A stretch of 64,000 nucleotides of DNA from Hyphomicrobiales bacterium (GCA_900469615.1 UBYA01000007.1:164416-228415), one strand, 5' to 3'; counted from the first letter of the stretch, positions 10,082-19,236 are shown. The notes: generated from the letters alone by a model not told the origin. Numbers and translations are program-made.

Positions 10082-10960
10082 TCAAAGCTGAAGCTCCGCT
10101 TTTTCAAGCGCCGCTTCGGTCTCTTTGCGATTAATGGTCACTATATGCTGGGTATGAGCACTCTGTTTTGTGGCGTCCCCAAGCAGACCCAGCCGCTTTA
10201 ATACGTAGAAAAGCATCGCATAGCGAACTGAAAGTACCCCGTGACCGTGCTCAAGACCGTAATCCTTGGCGACGACTTTTTGCTGACTTGGCGTAAGCGC
10301 AGGATGTGGTCCGATGATCACATCGAAATAGTTATTCCAAAGCCAATCCTGCCCTCCGCCTTCCCCGGGCTCTCCCTTAACACCAACCTCTAATATGCGA
10401 GGAAGGAGAAAATCTTTGAACCGATGCTCAAGATGACAATAAGCGCGAACGTGCCAACGGAAACCATCAAAACCAAAAGCGTGAGGCGTGATACGACGCC
10501 AAATCGGCTCCGGGCGCACCTTATTCATCGACTGGTAAAAGACTTCAACTGACGCGCCCTCGCGTACTGCCTCAAGCACCCCCCTGAGAACGCCGATATC
10601 TACATCGCGCTTTGGCGTCAGCGCGACATCCGCTTTCGGAAGCGCAGCGATCCAAGAATCATGCGCAGGGACCATTCCCTCAGTAACGGCACGGAGCTGC
10701 GACAAATACATATGAGGGTCTGGATCAAGGAAGCGCAGCACGAATTTCTCTGCGGCAACATACCGTTTGGCGCGCGTGTCATATTCCATATTTCCAGGAG
10801 CACGCTCTTGGTAGGCAGTCAGGTCCTTTGAAGCCTGAGGAACCGAGACGCCGAAAAAATTCGTAATGTCAGCGCGATTTATCGATCCCTCCCAGAACAG
10901 GCGGAACTCGATAAACTCTAGCCTTTGCTCGACACCCCAGCGCAAAAACGCCTCCAACAT
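10082..10960 (-). CDS. WYL-domain transcriptional regulator, first gene of the defence operon
   Basis: A regulator of 292 residues. The N-terminus reads as a winged HTH (region L-F-W-E-G-S-I-N-R-A-D-I-T). The C-terminal half has the WYL-type strand pattern with H-A-F-G-F-D-G-F-R-W-H-V-R-A-Y. I chose the ATG at 10960 rather than the in-frame start at 11080, because the longer form would run through the divergent promoters and over the start of the helicase gene. It lies 22 bases ahead of the SNF2 gene. WYL regulators such as BrxR and CapW repress neighbouring defence operons by binding inverted repeats; by analogy this one should bind the repeat at 10970-11004 and control itself, the operon and the divergent helicase. 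Confidence 0.85.
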   Translation of the reverse strand: MLEAFLRWGVEQRLEFIEFRLFWEGSINRADITNFFGVSVPQASKDLTAYQERAPGNMEYDTRAKRYVAAEKFVLRFLDPDPHMYLSQLRAVTEGMVPAHDSWIAALPKADVALTPKRDVDIGVLRGVLEAVREGASVEVFYQSMNKVRPEPIWRRITPHAFGFDGFRWHVRAYCHLEHRFKDFLLPRILEVGVKGEPGEGGGQDWLWNNYFDVIIGPHPALTPSQQKVVAKDYGLEHGHGVLSVRYAMLFYVLKRLGLLGDATKQSAHTQHIVTINRKETEAALEKAELQL

Positions 10961-10969
10961 GAGAATACT

Positions 10970-11031
10970 AACTATACGGATATTGACATCTCGTGCGTAT
11001 AGTTCATATACGTATGATAGGTTTAAGTCAA
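10970..11031. promoter_or_regulatory. Divergent promoters with perfect 9-bp inverted-repeat operator
   Basis: AACTATACG (10970-10978) and its exact reverse complement CGTATAGTT (10996-11004) lie between the WYL gene and the plus-strand helicase. The plus strand has TTGACA at 10983-10988 and ATATAC at 11006-11011 with a 17-base spacer. The minus strand has TTGACT at 11031-11026 and TATGAA at 11008-11003, also with a 17-base spacer. The operator spans or touches key elements of both promoters, so one bound dimer could shut both. Binding by the WYL protein is inferred. Confidence 0.7.
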
Positions 11032-11037
11032 CGGCCG

Positions 11038-14000
11038 ATGGATGGTCAAATGCCTCCCCGTAAGCGAAGCGCAGATCCAATTCAGGATGACCTCTTTGAC
11101 CCGGAGGTCGATCTACTACTCCCGCCTCGCCTCGCGATAGACGGTAAGGTCTTGGGCAGCACCGTGCGTCAGTTGATCGTTCCCGCCCAGCGCGTGCGCT
11201 GTAAATTACGTCGCTTCGTTATCCGCCGCGCCATAGGCTATGAGACTATCCTGAAGTCTGGACAGACGCTGAAAATTATAAGCGCGAAAACGGCAACACC
11301 GCTTGAGGCTGACCTTATTCTTCTTGTGGCTGATGCCACAGACCCAAAGCAAATAGCCGAAGTCCTGGAGCTGGGCGAAGGTCGCTGGATAAACGCTCGG
11401 CCGGCCAATATAGCCACGATGGATCGCGACACGCGGGTAAATCTACTGTCTGCGGTCTCAGCCTCTTGGACTGACGCGATATATCTGCGGGAAGGACGCG
11501 CCGATGAACCGGCGCGTCCAGGCTTGCGACGCCCTCAGATCGGAGCGCTTCACGCAGCGCTGGCACACCGAACACGATCGACCGCACCCGCAACAATTGT
11601 CATGCCGACGGGTACAGGCAAGACCGAAACGATGCTCGCTCTAAATGCCCACGAGAAGTTTGAGCGATTATTGGTAGTGGTTCCGACCGACGCGTTACGA
11701 GAACAAATAGCATCCAAGTTCGAAACCTTCGGCGTCTTGAGACAACAGAAATGCCTTGCCGATAAGGCTTCCTATCCGGTTGTCATGCGCCTCTCGCATA
11801 TCCCGACAAGTCCCGCGGAAGTCGACCAAATTTTCGACAGCGCAAATGTCATCGTCACCACAATGCAGATTGCCGGCCGCGCGGATGCGCCCGTTCAGGA
11901 GCAAATGGCCGAGCGTGCTTCAGCGCTCTTCATCGACGAGGCGCACCATATCGGCGCCCCGACTTGGGCTCGGTTTCGTGGCCTCTTTGTTGATCGAGAT
12001 CCACCGCTCCCTATCGTTCAATTCACAGCCACTCCCTTCCGAGAGGATGGACGACGCGTAGACGGGGAGTTCATCTACACCTACCCCCTCAAGAAGGCTC
12101 AGTCAGAAGGCTATTTCAAGCCCATTCGTTTTGAAGCCGTGTTCGGCCTCGACCAAGCTGATGCCGATCTGGCGATTGCCGAAAAGCTTGGTGAAGTCCT
12201 TCAGGGCGATCTGGACGATGGCCTCAACCATCTTGCCATGGCGCGCTGCCAGACTATCGAGCGCGCTAAAGATCTTCACCGGATCTACAGCGCACTGTTC
12301 CCAGAATTCAACCCCGTCATCGTTCACAGCCAACAGTCTATCCGTGAACGCCGTGCAAACCTGGCCGCATTAAGGCGCTTCGAGAGCCGGGTCATCGTCT
12401 GCGTCGATATGCTCGGCGAAGGTTTCGATCTTCCGGAATTGAAAATCGCGGCGCTTCATGATCCGCACAAAAGCATTGCCGTTACCATCCAGTTCGTTGG
12501 CCGTTTCACGCGGCAAGATCCGCGCCTGGGCGATGCCACTGTTATCGCCAATACTGGCGTAGACGACATCGACCGTTCGTTAGCCAAGCTCTATGCGGAG
12601 GACGCCGACTGGAACGCTCTGGTCGAGGCCCTCAGCACGGCAAAGATCGACCGACAGGTTCGCCGCTCCGAAATGTTCAAGGGCTTCGTCGGGGATCTGA
12701 ACGATATCCCGCTTCAGACGCTCGAACCAAAAATGAACGCGGTGGTCTATCGAACGTCGTGCGAGGCCTGGGAGCCACTACGTGCTGAGGACCTGTATAA
12801 TCCAGGCATCTATCTCGGCATGAAGGTCAACCCACACCAGCGCGTCGCCATTTTCGTCACTCGATCGGAAGAACAAGCAGGATGGACCACGGCGCAGCAT
12901 GCCATCAATGTCTTCTGGGACCTGCATATGGTCCACTGGGATCCAGACCGACAGCTTCTCTATATCAGCAGTTCAGCTAAAGGCCCCTACGACCGGCTCG
13001 CTAAAGTCATCTGTGGCGAAACAGCGCGTCGGGTGGAAGGAGAGGAAGTCTTCCGCTGCCTGCACGGATTCAACCGACTTATTCTGCGCAATATCGGCTT
13101 AACCCACCATCAGGGACGCGGTGTTCGTTACTCGATGTACATGGGCGTTGATGTAGCGGACGGGCTTGATACCGCAAAATCGCAATCCCGCATTAAAAAT
13201 AATGTCTTTGCGACCGGCTTCCTCGACGGCGTGCCCGCTTCACGCGGCTGCTCGGCAAAGGGCAAGTTCTGGTCGATTTCACCTGTCCGCGATTTAACCG
13301 ATTGGGTTGAGTGGTGCGCTGATATCGGTCGGGCCGTAAACAATCCCGGGATCACCACTGATGGCGTTTTCAAAAGTGCCATGCGGCCCCGTCAAATCAA
13401 CGAAAGGCCCGCAGTACCGCCGGTTGCGATCCATTGGCCAGAGTCACTGCTGACACAGATCGAGGATCGCGTCGAAATTACCTTCGGTGATCGCCCAGTC
13501 CCATTCGCCGAATGCGACATCGAATTGCTTGATCATGAACGAACTGGACCACTGCGTTTCTCGGTCCACAGCAATGTTGATGCTGCTGAGTTTGAGATCG
13601 TTTTTACGGAAGGCGGTGCCCGCTATCTGCAACGATCAGGGGCGAAGGCGACAATTAAGATTGGCGGCAAAGTAAAAACGCTGTCGGAATCTTTTGGTGA
13701 AGACTCCCCTCAAATTGATTTCGGGGACGGGTCTCTCCTCATCTACAGCCATCTATATGCCTTACCAGACGGTATTGAGGTAGAACCATATCCTCGAGAT
13801 CGAGTGGAAACTTGGGACTGGTCCGGGACCAATATTCGAACAGAATCACAGGGACCAGAAAAGCGCTCAGATTCCGTCCAGCGACGGATGATCGAGACAT
13901 TGCTCGCGGATGGAAACATCTATGATCTTGTTTTCGACGATGACGGAGCAGGTGAAATAGCGGACGTAGTTGCCGTTCGTGTGACGGAAGGCCTTGTGCA

Positions 14001-14382
14001 GGTAACCCTCCTCCACTGCAAATACTCCAGCGCGGACACACCAGGTGCGCGCGTAAAAGACCTTTACGAGGTCTGTGGCCAGGCCCAAAAATCGGCACGT
14101 TGGCGTGATCGGCCCTATAGAATGTTCACGCACATGCTGAAGCGCGAGAAGTTGCGCCTTGAGAAAGGCGGCACCTCGCGTTTCGAGCATGGAACTGCCG
14201 CGTTTCTCAAAAAACTGAAGGCAAGCTGGCAGGACTATCGATATGAATTCGATGTCAAAATTATTCAGCCCGGCTTGTCGCGGGCGGCGATCACGGAGGA
14301 AGGCTTGCACCTGCTCGCCGGCGTGGAGACCTACCTCCTGGAGACCCGTGCGATGAAGCTCCGAATCATAGGTAGTGAATAG
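11038..14382 (+). CDS. DEAD/DEAH-box helicase with nuclease-like C-terminal domain
   Basis: A superfamily 2 helicase of about 1114 residues. Seen: Walker A M-P-T-G-T-G-K-T near residue 193, D-E-A-H-H near 300, F-T-A-T-P-F-R, L-G-E-G-F-D-L-P, and the motif VI stretch Q-F-V-G-R-F-T-R near 488. The C-terminal part has E-I-A-D-V-V-A-V followed by L-L-H-C-K near residues 965-998, a PD-(D/E)XK-like arrangement with His-Cys-Lys where Glu-x-Lys is usual. The frame is open from a GTG at 10993, but that start lies inside the promoter, so I use the ATG at 11038 (another is at 11014). It resembles type III-restriction-like effectors. It is divergent from the WYL operon and shares its operator, so it is probably part of the same defence response. 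Confidence 0.85.
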   Translation: MDGQMPPRKRSADPIQDDLFDPEVDLLLPPRLAIDGKVLGSTVRQLIVPAQRVRCKLRRFVIRRAIGYETILKSGQTLKIISAKTATPLEADLILLVADATDPKQIAEVLELGEGRWINARPANIATMDRDTRVNLLSAVSASWTDAIYLREGRADEPARPGLRRPQIGALHAALAHRTRSTAPATIVMPTGTGKTETMLALNAHEKFERLLVVVPTDALREQIASKFETFGVLRQQKCLADKASYPVVMRLSHIPTSPAEVDQIFDSANVIVTTMQIAGRADAPVQEQMAERASALFIDEAHHIGAPTWARFRGLFVDRDPPLPIVQFTATPFREDGRRVDGEFIYTYPLKKAQSEGYFKPIRFEAVFGLDQADADLAIAEKLGEVLQGDLDDGLNHLAMARCQTIERAKDLHRIYSALFPEFNPVIVHSQQSIRERRANLAALRRFESRVIVCVDMLGEGFDLPELKIAALHDPHKSIAVTIQFVGRFTRQDPRLGDATVIANTGVDDIDRSLAKLYAEDADWNALVEALSTAKIDRQVRRSEMFKGFVGDLNDIPLQTLEPKMNAVVYRTSCEAWEPLRAEDLYNPGIYLGMKVNPHQRVAIFVTRSEEQAGWTTAQHAINVFWDLHMVHWDPDRQLLYISSSAKGPYDRLAKVICGETARRVEGEEVFRCLHGFNRLILRNIGLTHHQGRGVRYSMYMGVDVADGLDTAKSQSRIKNNVFATGFLDGVPASRGCSAKGKFWSISPVRDLTDWVEWCADIGRAVNNPGITTDGVFKSAMRPRQINERPAVPPVAIHWPESLLTQIEDRVEITFGDRPVPFAECDIELLDHERTGPLRFSVHSNVDAAEFEIVFTEGGARYLQRSGAKATIKIGGKVKTLSESFGEDSPQIDFGDGSLLIYSHLYALPDGIEVEPYPRDRVETWDWSGTNIRTESQGPEKRSDSVQRRMIETLLADGNIYDLVFDDDGAGEIADVVAVRVTEGLVQVTLLHCKYSSADTPGARVKDLYEVCGQAQKSARWRDRPYRMFTHMLKREKLRLEKGGTSRFEHGTAAFLKKLKASWQDYRYEFDVKIIQPGLSRAAITEEGLHLLAGVETYLLETRAMKLRIIGSE

Positions 14383-14629
14383 CCGTATTGTACAACGTCT
14401 TCTGGCCTACCCCGCCTTTTTGTATTCCACCCTAGCCTAATTCCCTACGCCCCAAGATTGATACTTCCCTGACTGTGTAGGCGTGTTCATGTTCTGCCGT
14501 GGCGGAGCGTGCGCGATTGAGGCTTCGCCTATGTACGATGATCTCTGACTGACCAATGCATTGGGAGATGCCTCTCGAGCTCTGCGATGTTCAATCATCA
14601 AAGGTAGGACTTCTGCCAAAGGAGGACGT

Positions 14630-14863
14630 ATGTCACACACCACATTCCTGACGCCGGAAGAAGTAGCGGAACGCTATCGCGGCAGCATTTCGGTGGGAAC
14701 CCTGCGAAATTGGCGCTCGATGAAGATCGGGCCGTCATTCGTAAAGATCGGCAAAGCCGTCCTCTACCAGGTCGATGAGCTAGAGGCTTGGGACGAACGG
14801 AACCGTGTCCAATGCCGCAATTCAAAGCGACTTGAGCACGAGAGCGCAGATTATCATGTGTGA
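14630..14863 (+). CDS. AlpA-like helix-turn-helix protein
   Basis: A protein of 77 residues with the MerR/excisionase-like HTH found in AlpA-type phage and island regulators: F-L-T-P-E-E-V-A-E-R-Y, then T-L-R-N-W-R, then G-P-S-F-V-K-I-G-K-A-V-L-Y. The start is set by a strong AAAGGAGG six bases ahead of the ATG at 14630; the frame could extend back to 14561 but without a ribosome site. Such proteins act as excisionases or as activators of integrase genes. Here it stands between the defence genes and the recombinase trio, so it could control excision of the island. The family is fairly clear; the role is a guess. Confidence 0.75.
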   Translation: MSHTTFLTPEEVAERYRGSISVGTLRNWRSMKIGPSFVKIGKAVLYQVDELEAWDERNRVQCRNSKRLEHESADYHV

Positions 14864-15087
14864 CCGCTCCACGGGGCAGCGGCGGACGTGCCGGTGTGAC
14901 TCCCAACACGCCCGCCTATCTGCTTCAATAGGGACAAACTGTCCCTAAGGCGGCCAGACCATATGACGACCGGCCTGGTGGGCTTCATGCGGGTTCGCCG
15001 CCATTCCCACCGCCATGCTTGATCCGCCCCGCAGTGCGGCGTCTCCCATGGTCCCCGCGCTTTTCGGGTCCGGGTCCCCATTCTGCG

Positions 15088-16023
15088 TTAGGCTGCCGGC
15101 GGCTCAGCAACGGAACCGAGCGTGTCGATCTCAGCAATTTTCTGAAATTCCGTGAGATAGTCTTGCTGATGGACCGCCATCCAGCGAACGACACGATTGT
15201 TCGCCAGAAGTTTAGCGATGTATCCACGCGCGACGGTCAGATGCAGATTGTCGATGCCGTAGGTTTCCTCAACCGACTTTACTTGAGTCTGGAGTGCCGC
15301 CAACTCCCGCTCCATGCGGGCGATCTGTTGACCCGACGGCGTAGGTTTGCCTCCACCTTTTCCTTTCTTGGTCGAAGCAAGCTGGTTTTCGGACGTGGCA
15401 GCGCGCAGAGCACGAGCGAACATCACGGTAAAATTGTTCTGGCCAATCATCAGATCAGCGGCTTCAATCTGCCTCACAGATGTCATCTGTCGTAGGATGT
15501 CGAACACCTTCATCGAGCATGGCGTGTCCTTCAGCATCTCAGCTGCTTCGGGGCTGATCCCTTCTAGAAGCCGGAAACGCCGCAACACGGATTCGACCTG
15601 AAGGTTCAAAGCAGCGGCTATGTCGGCCGACGAGACGCCCCGATCCATCGCACGCGCGATCATCCGATGTTCCTGGATCGGCGGGATGCGGTTGACGCGC
15701 TTGTTGTAGGTGTAAGTGTCGTCATCCGCAGTGAGCAGGCACTCGACTTCGGTGATGCCGAGTTCTTTCAGCACCTCCAACCTTAAGTGACCATCGAGGA
15801 GAAACCAGGTCCCGGCATTCTTTTCGTCGCCCATGACGACGGGCGCTTCGATCAGACCGATCGCCTTGATCGAACTCAGGACTTGTGAGTAAGAGCGGCT
15901 CTCCCGAGCGCCGGCCGGCAATGTCTTCAGTGGCACGATGGCGGCGACGGGAACCGTGACGAAGTCACGATCAAAGGCGAAACGTATGCGTCCATCCTCC
16001 TGGTCCGTTGCTTCTTCAGTCAT
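15088..16023 (-). CDS. ParB-N / RepB-domain protein
   Basis: A protein of 311 residues. The first part is a ParB/Srx-type N-terminal domain with L-L-D-G-H-L-R-L-E-V-L, followed by a RepB-like region (N-R-I-P-P-I-Q-E-H-R-M-I, then an HTH with S-S-A-D-I-A-A-A-L-N-L) and a likely coiled coil around residues 230-255. The ATG at 16023 has GGGAGGAG just upstream; a longer frame to 16056 has no such site. It overlaps the stop of the preceding ParB-like gene by 8 bases. RepB proteins normally segregate repABC plasmids, but no repA or repC is present, so it more likely serves the neighbouring recombinase. It is the last gene of the trio. Confidence 0.8.
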   Translation of the reverse strand: MTEEATDQEDGRIRFAFDRDFVTVPVAAIVPLKTLPAGARESRSYSQVLSSIKAIGLIEAPVVMGDEKNAGTWFLLDGHLRLEVLKELGITEVECLLTADDDTYTYNKRVNRIPPIQEHRMIARAMDRGVSSADIAAALNLQVESVLRRFRLLEGISPEAAEMLKDTPCSMKVFDILRQMTSVRQIEAADLMIGQNNFTVMFARALRAATSENQLASTKKGKGGGKPTPSGQQIARMERELAALQTQVKSVEETYGIDNLHLTVARGYIAKLLANNRVVRWMAVHQQDYLTEFQKIAEIDTLGSVAEPPAA

Positions 16024-16921
16024 GATCTCCTCCCGACACGCGGACTGTGAGCGCACGAGGCATCGTCGCCAGTCCTTCGGCCCTCAGCAAATTAATAAAT
16101 CCGTCCTTGGAGAGCAGATCCTTGAGCGCCTCGACGACGAACAGCAGCCGAGTCTGGGTGAAGTCCGACTTTTTGACGAGCAGACGCTGCTTCTCCGCCT
16201 CACGCTGATAAACTTGCATGAGATCAGCGGCCGTCATACGGCGAACGCCTGTCCCCTTGCGCCCCAATCGTCCGGCAGGCAATCCCCCCTTGCGCTGGCT
16301 TCGCATCCGAATCTCGAGCAGACGTCGGACGGCGGCGAGCTTCTTGCCTCTGAGCTTGCCGGTTTCGTAGGCGTCGAGAAGCAGATCCTGCGCCTCTTCC
16401 GTCTCAGCCTTGGAAATCTCCATTGCCAGGGTGATGGGTATCAGCCCGGTTTCCACTGCGGATACTAATCGTTCCTCCCCGCGCTCAAGGAGCGAAGCGA
16501 TCATGTTTACCCAGGAGGCTCCGACGCCGATCTTCTCGGCTATCGCGGCATCGCTGAACCCACGGGATCGCAATGCACCGATCTCCTTCATCAGATCGAT
16601 GGGGCGCGGCGTGCGCCGAGCGATGTTTTCGACCAGGCTCATTACAAGGCATTCGCTTTCGCTGGCTTCGATTACCACGGCTGGAATCTCTGTCTGCCCC
16701 AACATCTGGAAGGCTTCCAGCCGACCTTCCCCACAAACCAGATCGTATCTTGGCCCGCCCGCGCCATCGCGCCGACTCACAGTGATCGGTCGCTTAAGAC
16801 CGATGGCTTCAATGTTGTTCACGATCTCCCGATGCTGGCGTTTGTTGCGCGCGCGAGGATTCAGAACTGTGATGCGGGAAATTGGGATCATTTCGATCCG
16901 ACTGGGGCGAGCAGCAGGCAT
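16016..16921 (-). CDS. ParB/RepB/Spo0J family protein
   Basis: A protein of 301 residues with a ParB N-terminal domain: C-G-E-G-R-L-E-A-F-Q-M-L-G near residues 65-77 and the S-L-V-E-N-I-A-R-R box near 94-102, the motifs of the ParB CTPase fold. An HTH follows (F-S-D-A-A-I-A-E-K-I-G-V). The start codon overlaps the recombinase stop by one base (TGATG), and the stop overlaps the next ParB-like gene. Plasmid or chromosome ParB proteins come with a ParA ATPase; none is seen here. Pairing with a serine recombinase suggests a role in integration, excision or maintenance of the element. Confidence 0.85.
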   Translation of the reverse strand: MPAARPSRIEMIPISRITVLNPRARNKRQHREIVNNIEAIGLKRPITVSRRDGAGGPRYDLVCGEGRLEAFQMLGQTEIPAVVIEASESECLVMSLVENIARRTPRPIDLMKEIGALRSRGFSDAAIAEKIGVGASWVNMIASLLERGEERLVSAVETGLIPITLAMEISKAETEEAQDLLLDAYETGKLRGKKLAAVRRLLEIRMRSQRKGGLPAGRLGRKGTGVRRMTAADLMQVYQREAEKQRLLVKKSDFTQTRLLFVVEALKDLLSKDGFINLLRAEGLATMPRALTVRVSGGDHD

Positions 16922-18489
16922 CAGGCAGCCTCCTCAAGTGAAACGGGCATGGCGATGTCATAAAGAAGGTCGAGGCCGTCGAAGCGATAGGCATCTAGCC
17001 CGAGCGCATTGTCCTCTCCCAGCCGTAGTTTCTCGGAGAGCATGTCGATGCGCGGGAACAGGTAGTAGTCAAGCGGCGCGCGATTGGCGCTGTCCATCCG
17101 CACAACGATCGTGATGTCGGGCGCAAGGGATGTATCGAAACGCAGGTTCCATCGAAGGAGCCCGGTAGGCGTTTCAATGCAGCGGGCGACCACAACGGAG
17201 AGACTGAACTCGCCATTTACGACGACCCTGTCGGTCTGAAGATCCTGCCAGGCATCACTGCCCGACGTCCGAAATCCGTCAAGTAGCTGATGCAAAACCT
17301 CTGGATGAAGTTTGCGAAGTTCGCGGTTGATTTCAATATAGCGATAATCGCGATCCGGAGTGAAACCCACGAGACCGTACGCACGAAGCAAGCTGCCAAA
17401 TCGGGAGCTATAGGCACTGCTGGACGGCATCCCATCACATTCGTCGATAACGATGCCGGAAAGCAAACCCCGTTGATGATACAGCTTTCTCAGGGATTGC
17501 AACATCTCCTCATCGCTGAGGCGAAAGGAGCGCGCGCTGATCATGGTTCTTGCCGCTTCGAATAACTCGCGCTCGACGACGGCCGCAAACGCATCCTGCG
17601 CACGGATCCACATTTCGGGATCGTTCTGGACGCGCTTTTTCTTCAGCTTGAAGGATTGGCGGTTCCAAACATTGTCGCCCACATATTTTTCATTGATCAG
17701 AACCTGGTGGACGGTTCCCCTGGTCCAAGGACGCCCGAGGTCTGTGGGAATGCTCCGCCTATTGAGATCGGCTGCAATTTGGCTTTCGCTGTATCCCTGA
17801 TGAACAAACGAGCGGTAGATTTCGCGAACCAGATTGACTTCCTCGGCAGGGCCCAACGTTAAGATCACCCGATCGGTCTGGATACTTTTGTGCTCGCCCC
17901 GTTCGAGAAAGCCCTTGGTGACTCCGTGCTCATCGATGAGTGTTCGACGTAAGCCGAAGCCCGCTGGCCCACCCTGCCGATAACCCTTCTCGATCAGGCG
18001 ACCTTGGCCTGCAAACACTTTGGTTGATAGTTCACGGCTGTATTCGCCAGCCATCGCCCGCTTCACGCCTTTTACAATGGTCGAGATCGGGCTACCGTCG
18101 TTGTCGAATTGCTCGGCGCAGTACTCCACGGCGATACCGGCGCGTCGGCAGAGATATTCGTAGTACGCGCTTTCGTCCGCATCCTGGAATCTTCCCCAGC
18201 GGCTAACGTCATAAACGAGCACCAAGGTGAAATCGACGCTCCCGGATCTAACGTCCTCGATTAACTGCTGAAGCGCGTCGCGCCCCTCGATCTTGAGACC
18301 GCTCTTTCCGGCGTCGGCATAGGTCTTGACGATCTCAATTCCGCGAGACTGGGCATATTGTTTTATCGCGTCGGATTGGTTTTCGGTAGAATACTTCTGA
18401 TGATCCGTCGACATGCGGACGTATTCGGCAGCGCGAAGGGGGCGTTCCGGCTGCCCTGGCCGATTATCGTCGTAAAGTCTCCGGTTCAT
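16921..18489 (-). CDS. Large serine recombinase (resolvase/integrase family)
   Basis: A site-specific recombinase of about 522 residues. The N-terminal resolvase domain starts A-A-E-Y-V-R-M-S-T-D-H-Q, where the serine after Met is the expected nucleophile. It continues with Y-D-V-S-R-W-G-R and the helix region with M-A-G-E-Y-S-R-E-L-S, followed by the recombinase domain (S-E-S-Q-I-A-A-D-L-N-R-R) and a long DNA-binding tail. Length and layout are those of large serine integrases. I use the ATG at 18489; a GTG at 18501 is possible. It lies about 1 kb from the radC junction, so it is the best candidate for having inserted this island. Two ParB-like genes follow in overlap, an unusual arrangement. 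Confidence 0.9.
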   Translation of the reverse strand: MNRRLYDDNRPGQPERPLRAAEYVRMSTDHQKYSTENQSDAIKQYAQSRGIEIVKTYADAGKSGLKIEGRDALQQLIEDVRSGSVDFTLVLVYDVSRWGRFQDADESAYYEYLCRRAGIAVEYCAEQFDNDGSPISTIVKGVKRAMAGEYSRELSTKVFAGQGRLIEKGYRQGGPAGFGLRRTLIDEHGVTKGFLERGEHKSIQTDRVILTLGPAEEVNLVREIYRSFVHQGYSESQIAADLNRRSIPTDLGRPWTRGTVHQVLINEKYVGDNVWNRQSFKLKKKRVQNDPEMWIRAQDAFAAVVERELFEAARTMISARSFRLSDEEMLQSLRKLYHQRGLLSGIVIDECDGMPSSSAYSSRFGSLLRAYGLVGFTPDRDYRYIEINRELRKLHPEVLHQLLDGFRTSGSDAWQDLQTDRVVVNGEFSLSVVVARCIETPTGLLRWNLRFDTSLAPDITIVVRMDSANRAPLDYYLFPRIDMLSEKLRLGEDNALGLDAYRFDGLDLLYDIAMPVSLEEAA

Positions 18490-18606
18490 CTCATCACGCA
18501 CTCCTGGACATAACCGCGGCAGTTAAGACGTCTGAAGCCGCAGTTTGTGGCAAGCCTCTGCCGCCTCTCCGCATGGACACCATTCTAGCTGCGGAGAAAA
18601 CGGAAG

Positions 18607-19236
18607 ATGTTGCCGAAAAAGGGCAGGAAATTACCCCTGTGGAAAGGCGTCCTCGGTGGGCGTGAAATCTATGCGCGGACCATCGCTGAGCTTCTGCGCA
18701 AAGAGCATGGCGATAGCCATCGCGCGATTAAACAGCTTATGCGCCAAACAGATGCAAGCGAAAGGACCGTCAAGCACTGGCTTGCGGGGCAGCACGGGCC
18801 GGACACCGTATATTTCTTGCGCCTGGTGGTTTCCTCGCCCGTTATCAGAGCCTTCTTTTTAGGACTGATCGAGAGTCCTTTGGCAACGCCACCGACGGAA
18901 GCGATCGATCGCATTTCGTTCGCGCGAGCTCGCGAGGCCTATGCTTCTGGTGAAATCGCCGGTGGCGACACAGCAGCGCACGGGCTGAAAACTGACCCTA
19001 TTCATGTCCGCAAATGTGACCCTAAAAATGTCCCCGATCAGTTCGCCTTCAACAAGCGGCAACGCTGGTTTTTGAACCGAATCACTGAAGGGCGTTGCAA
19101 TGCGAGGGAGATAGCCACGGCATGGACTGTCAGCCTCAAAACAGCGCGTCGTGATATCGCCGCGCTCAAAGAGGCCGGTCTAATAAACTATGTTGGATCG
19201 CGACGGAAAGGACGATATCGTAGGATCACGGAATAA
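18607..19236 (+). CDS. Island regulator with two helix-turn-helix regions
   Basis: A protein of 209 residues, not assigned to a named family. The N-terminal part has A-S-E-R-T-V-K-H-W-L-A-G-Q-H-G-P, like an HTH that reads operators. The C-terminal part has N-A-R-E-I-A-T-A-W-T-V-S followed by T-A-R-R-D-I-A-A-L-K-E-A-G-L-I, a DeoR/winged-HTH pattern. It is divergent from the recombinase trio across about 117 bases, so it may repress or activate the recombinase. It is the last island gene before the radC remnant. A DNA-binding role is likely; the target is inferred from position only. Confidence 0.65.
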   Translation: MLPKKGRKLPLWKGVLGGREIYARTIAELLRKEHGDSHRAIKQLMRQTDASERTVKHWLAGQHGPDTVYFLRLVVSSPVIRAFFLGLIESPLATPPTEAIDRISFARAREAYASGEIAGGDTAAHGLKTDPIHVRKCDPKNVPDQFAFNKRQRWFLNRITEGRCNAREIATAWTVSLKTARRDIAALKEAGLINYVGSRRKGRYRRITE

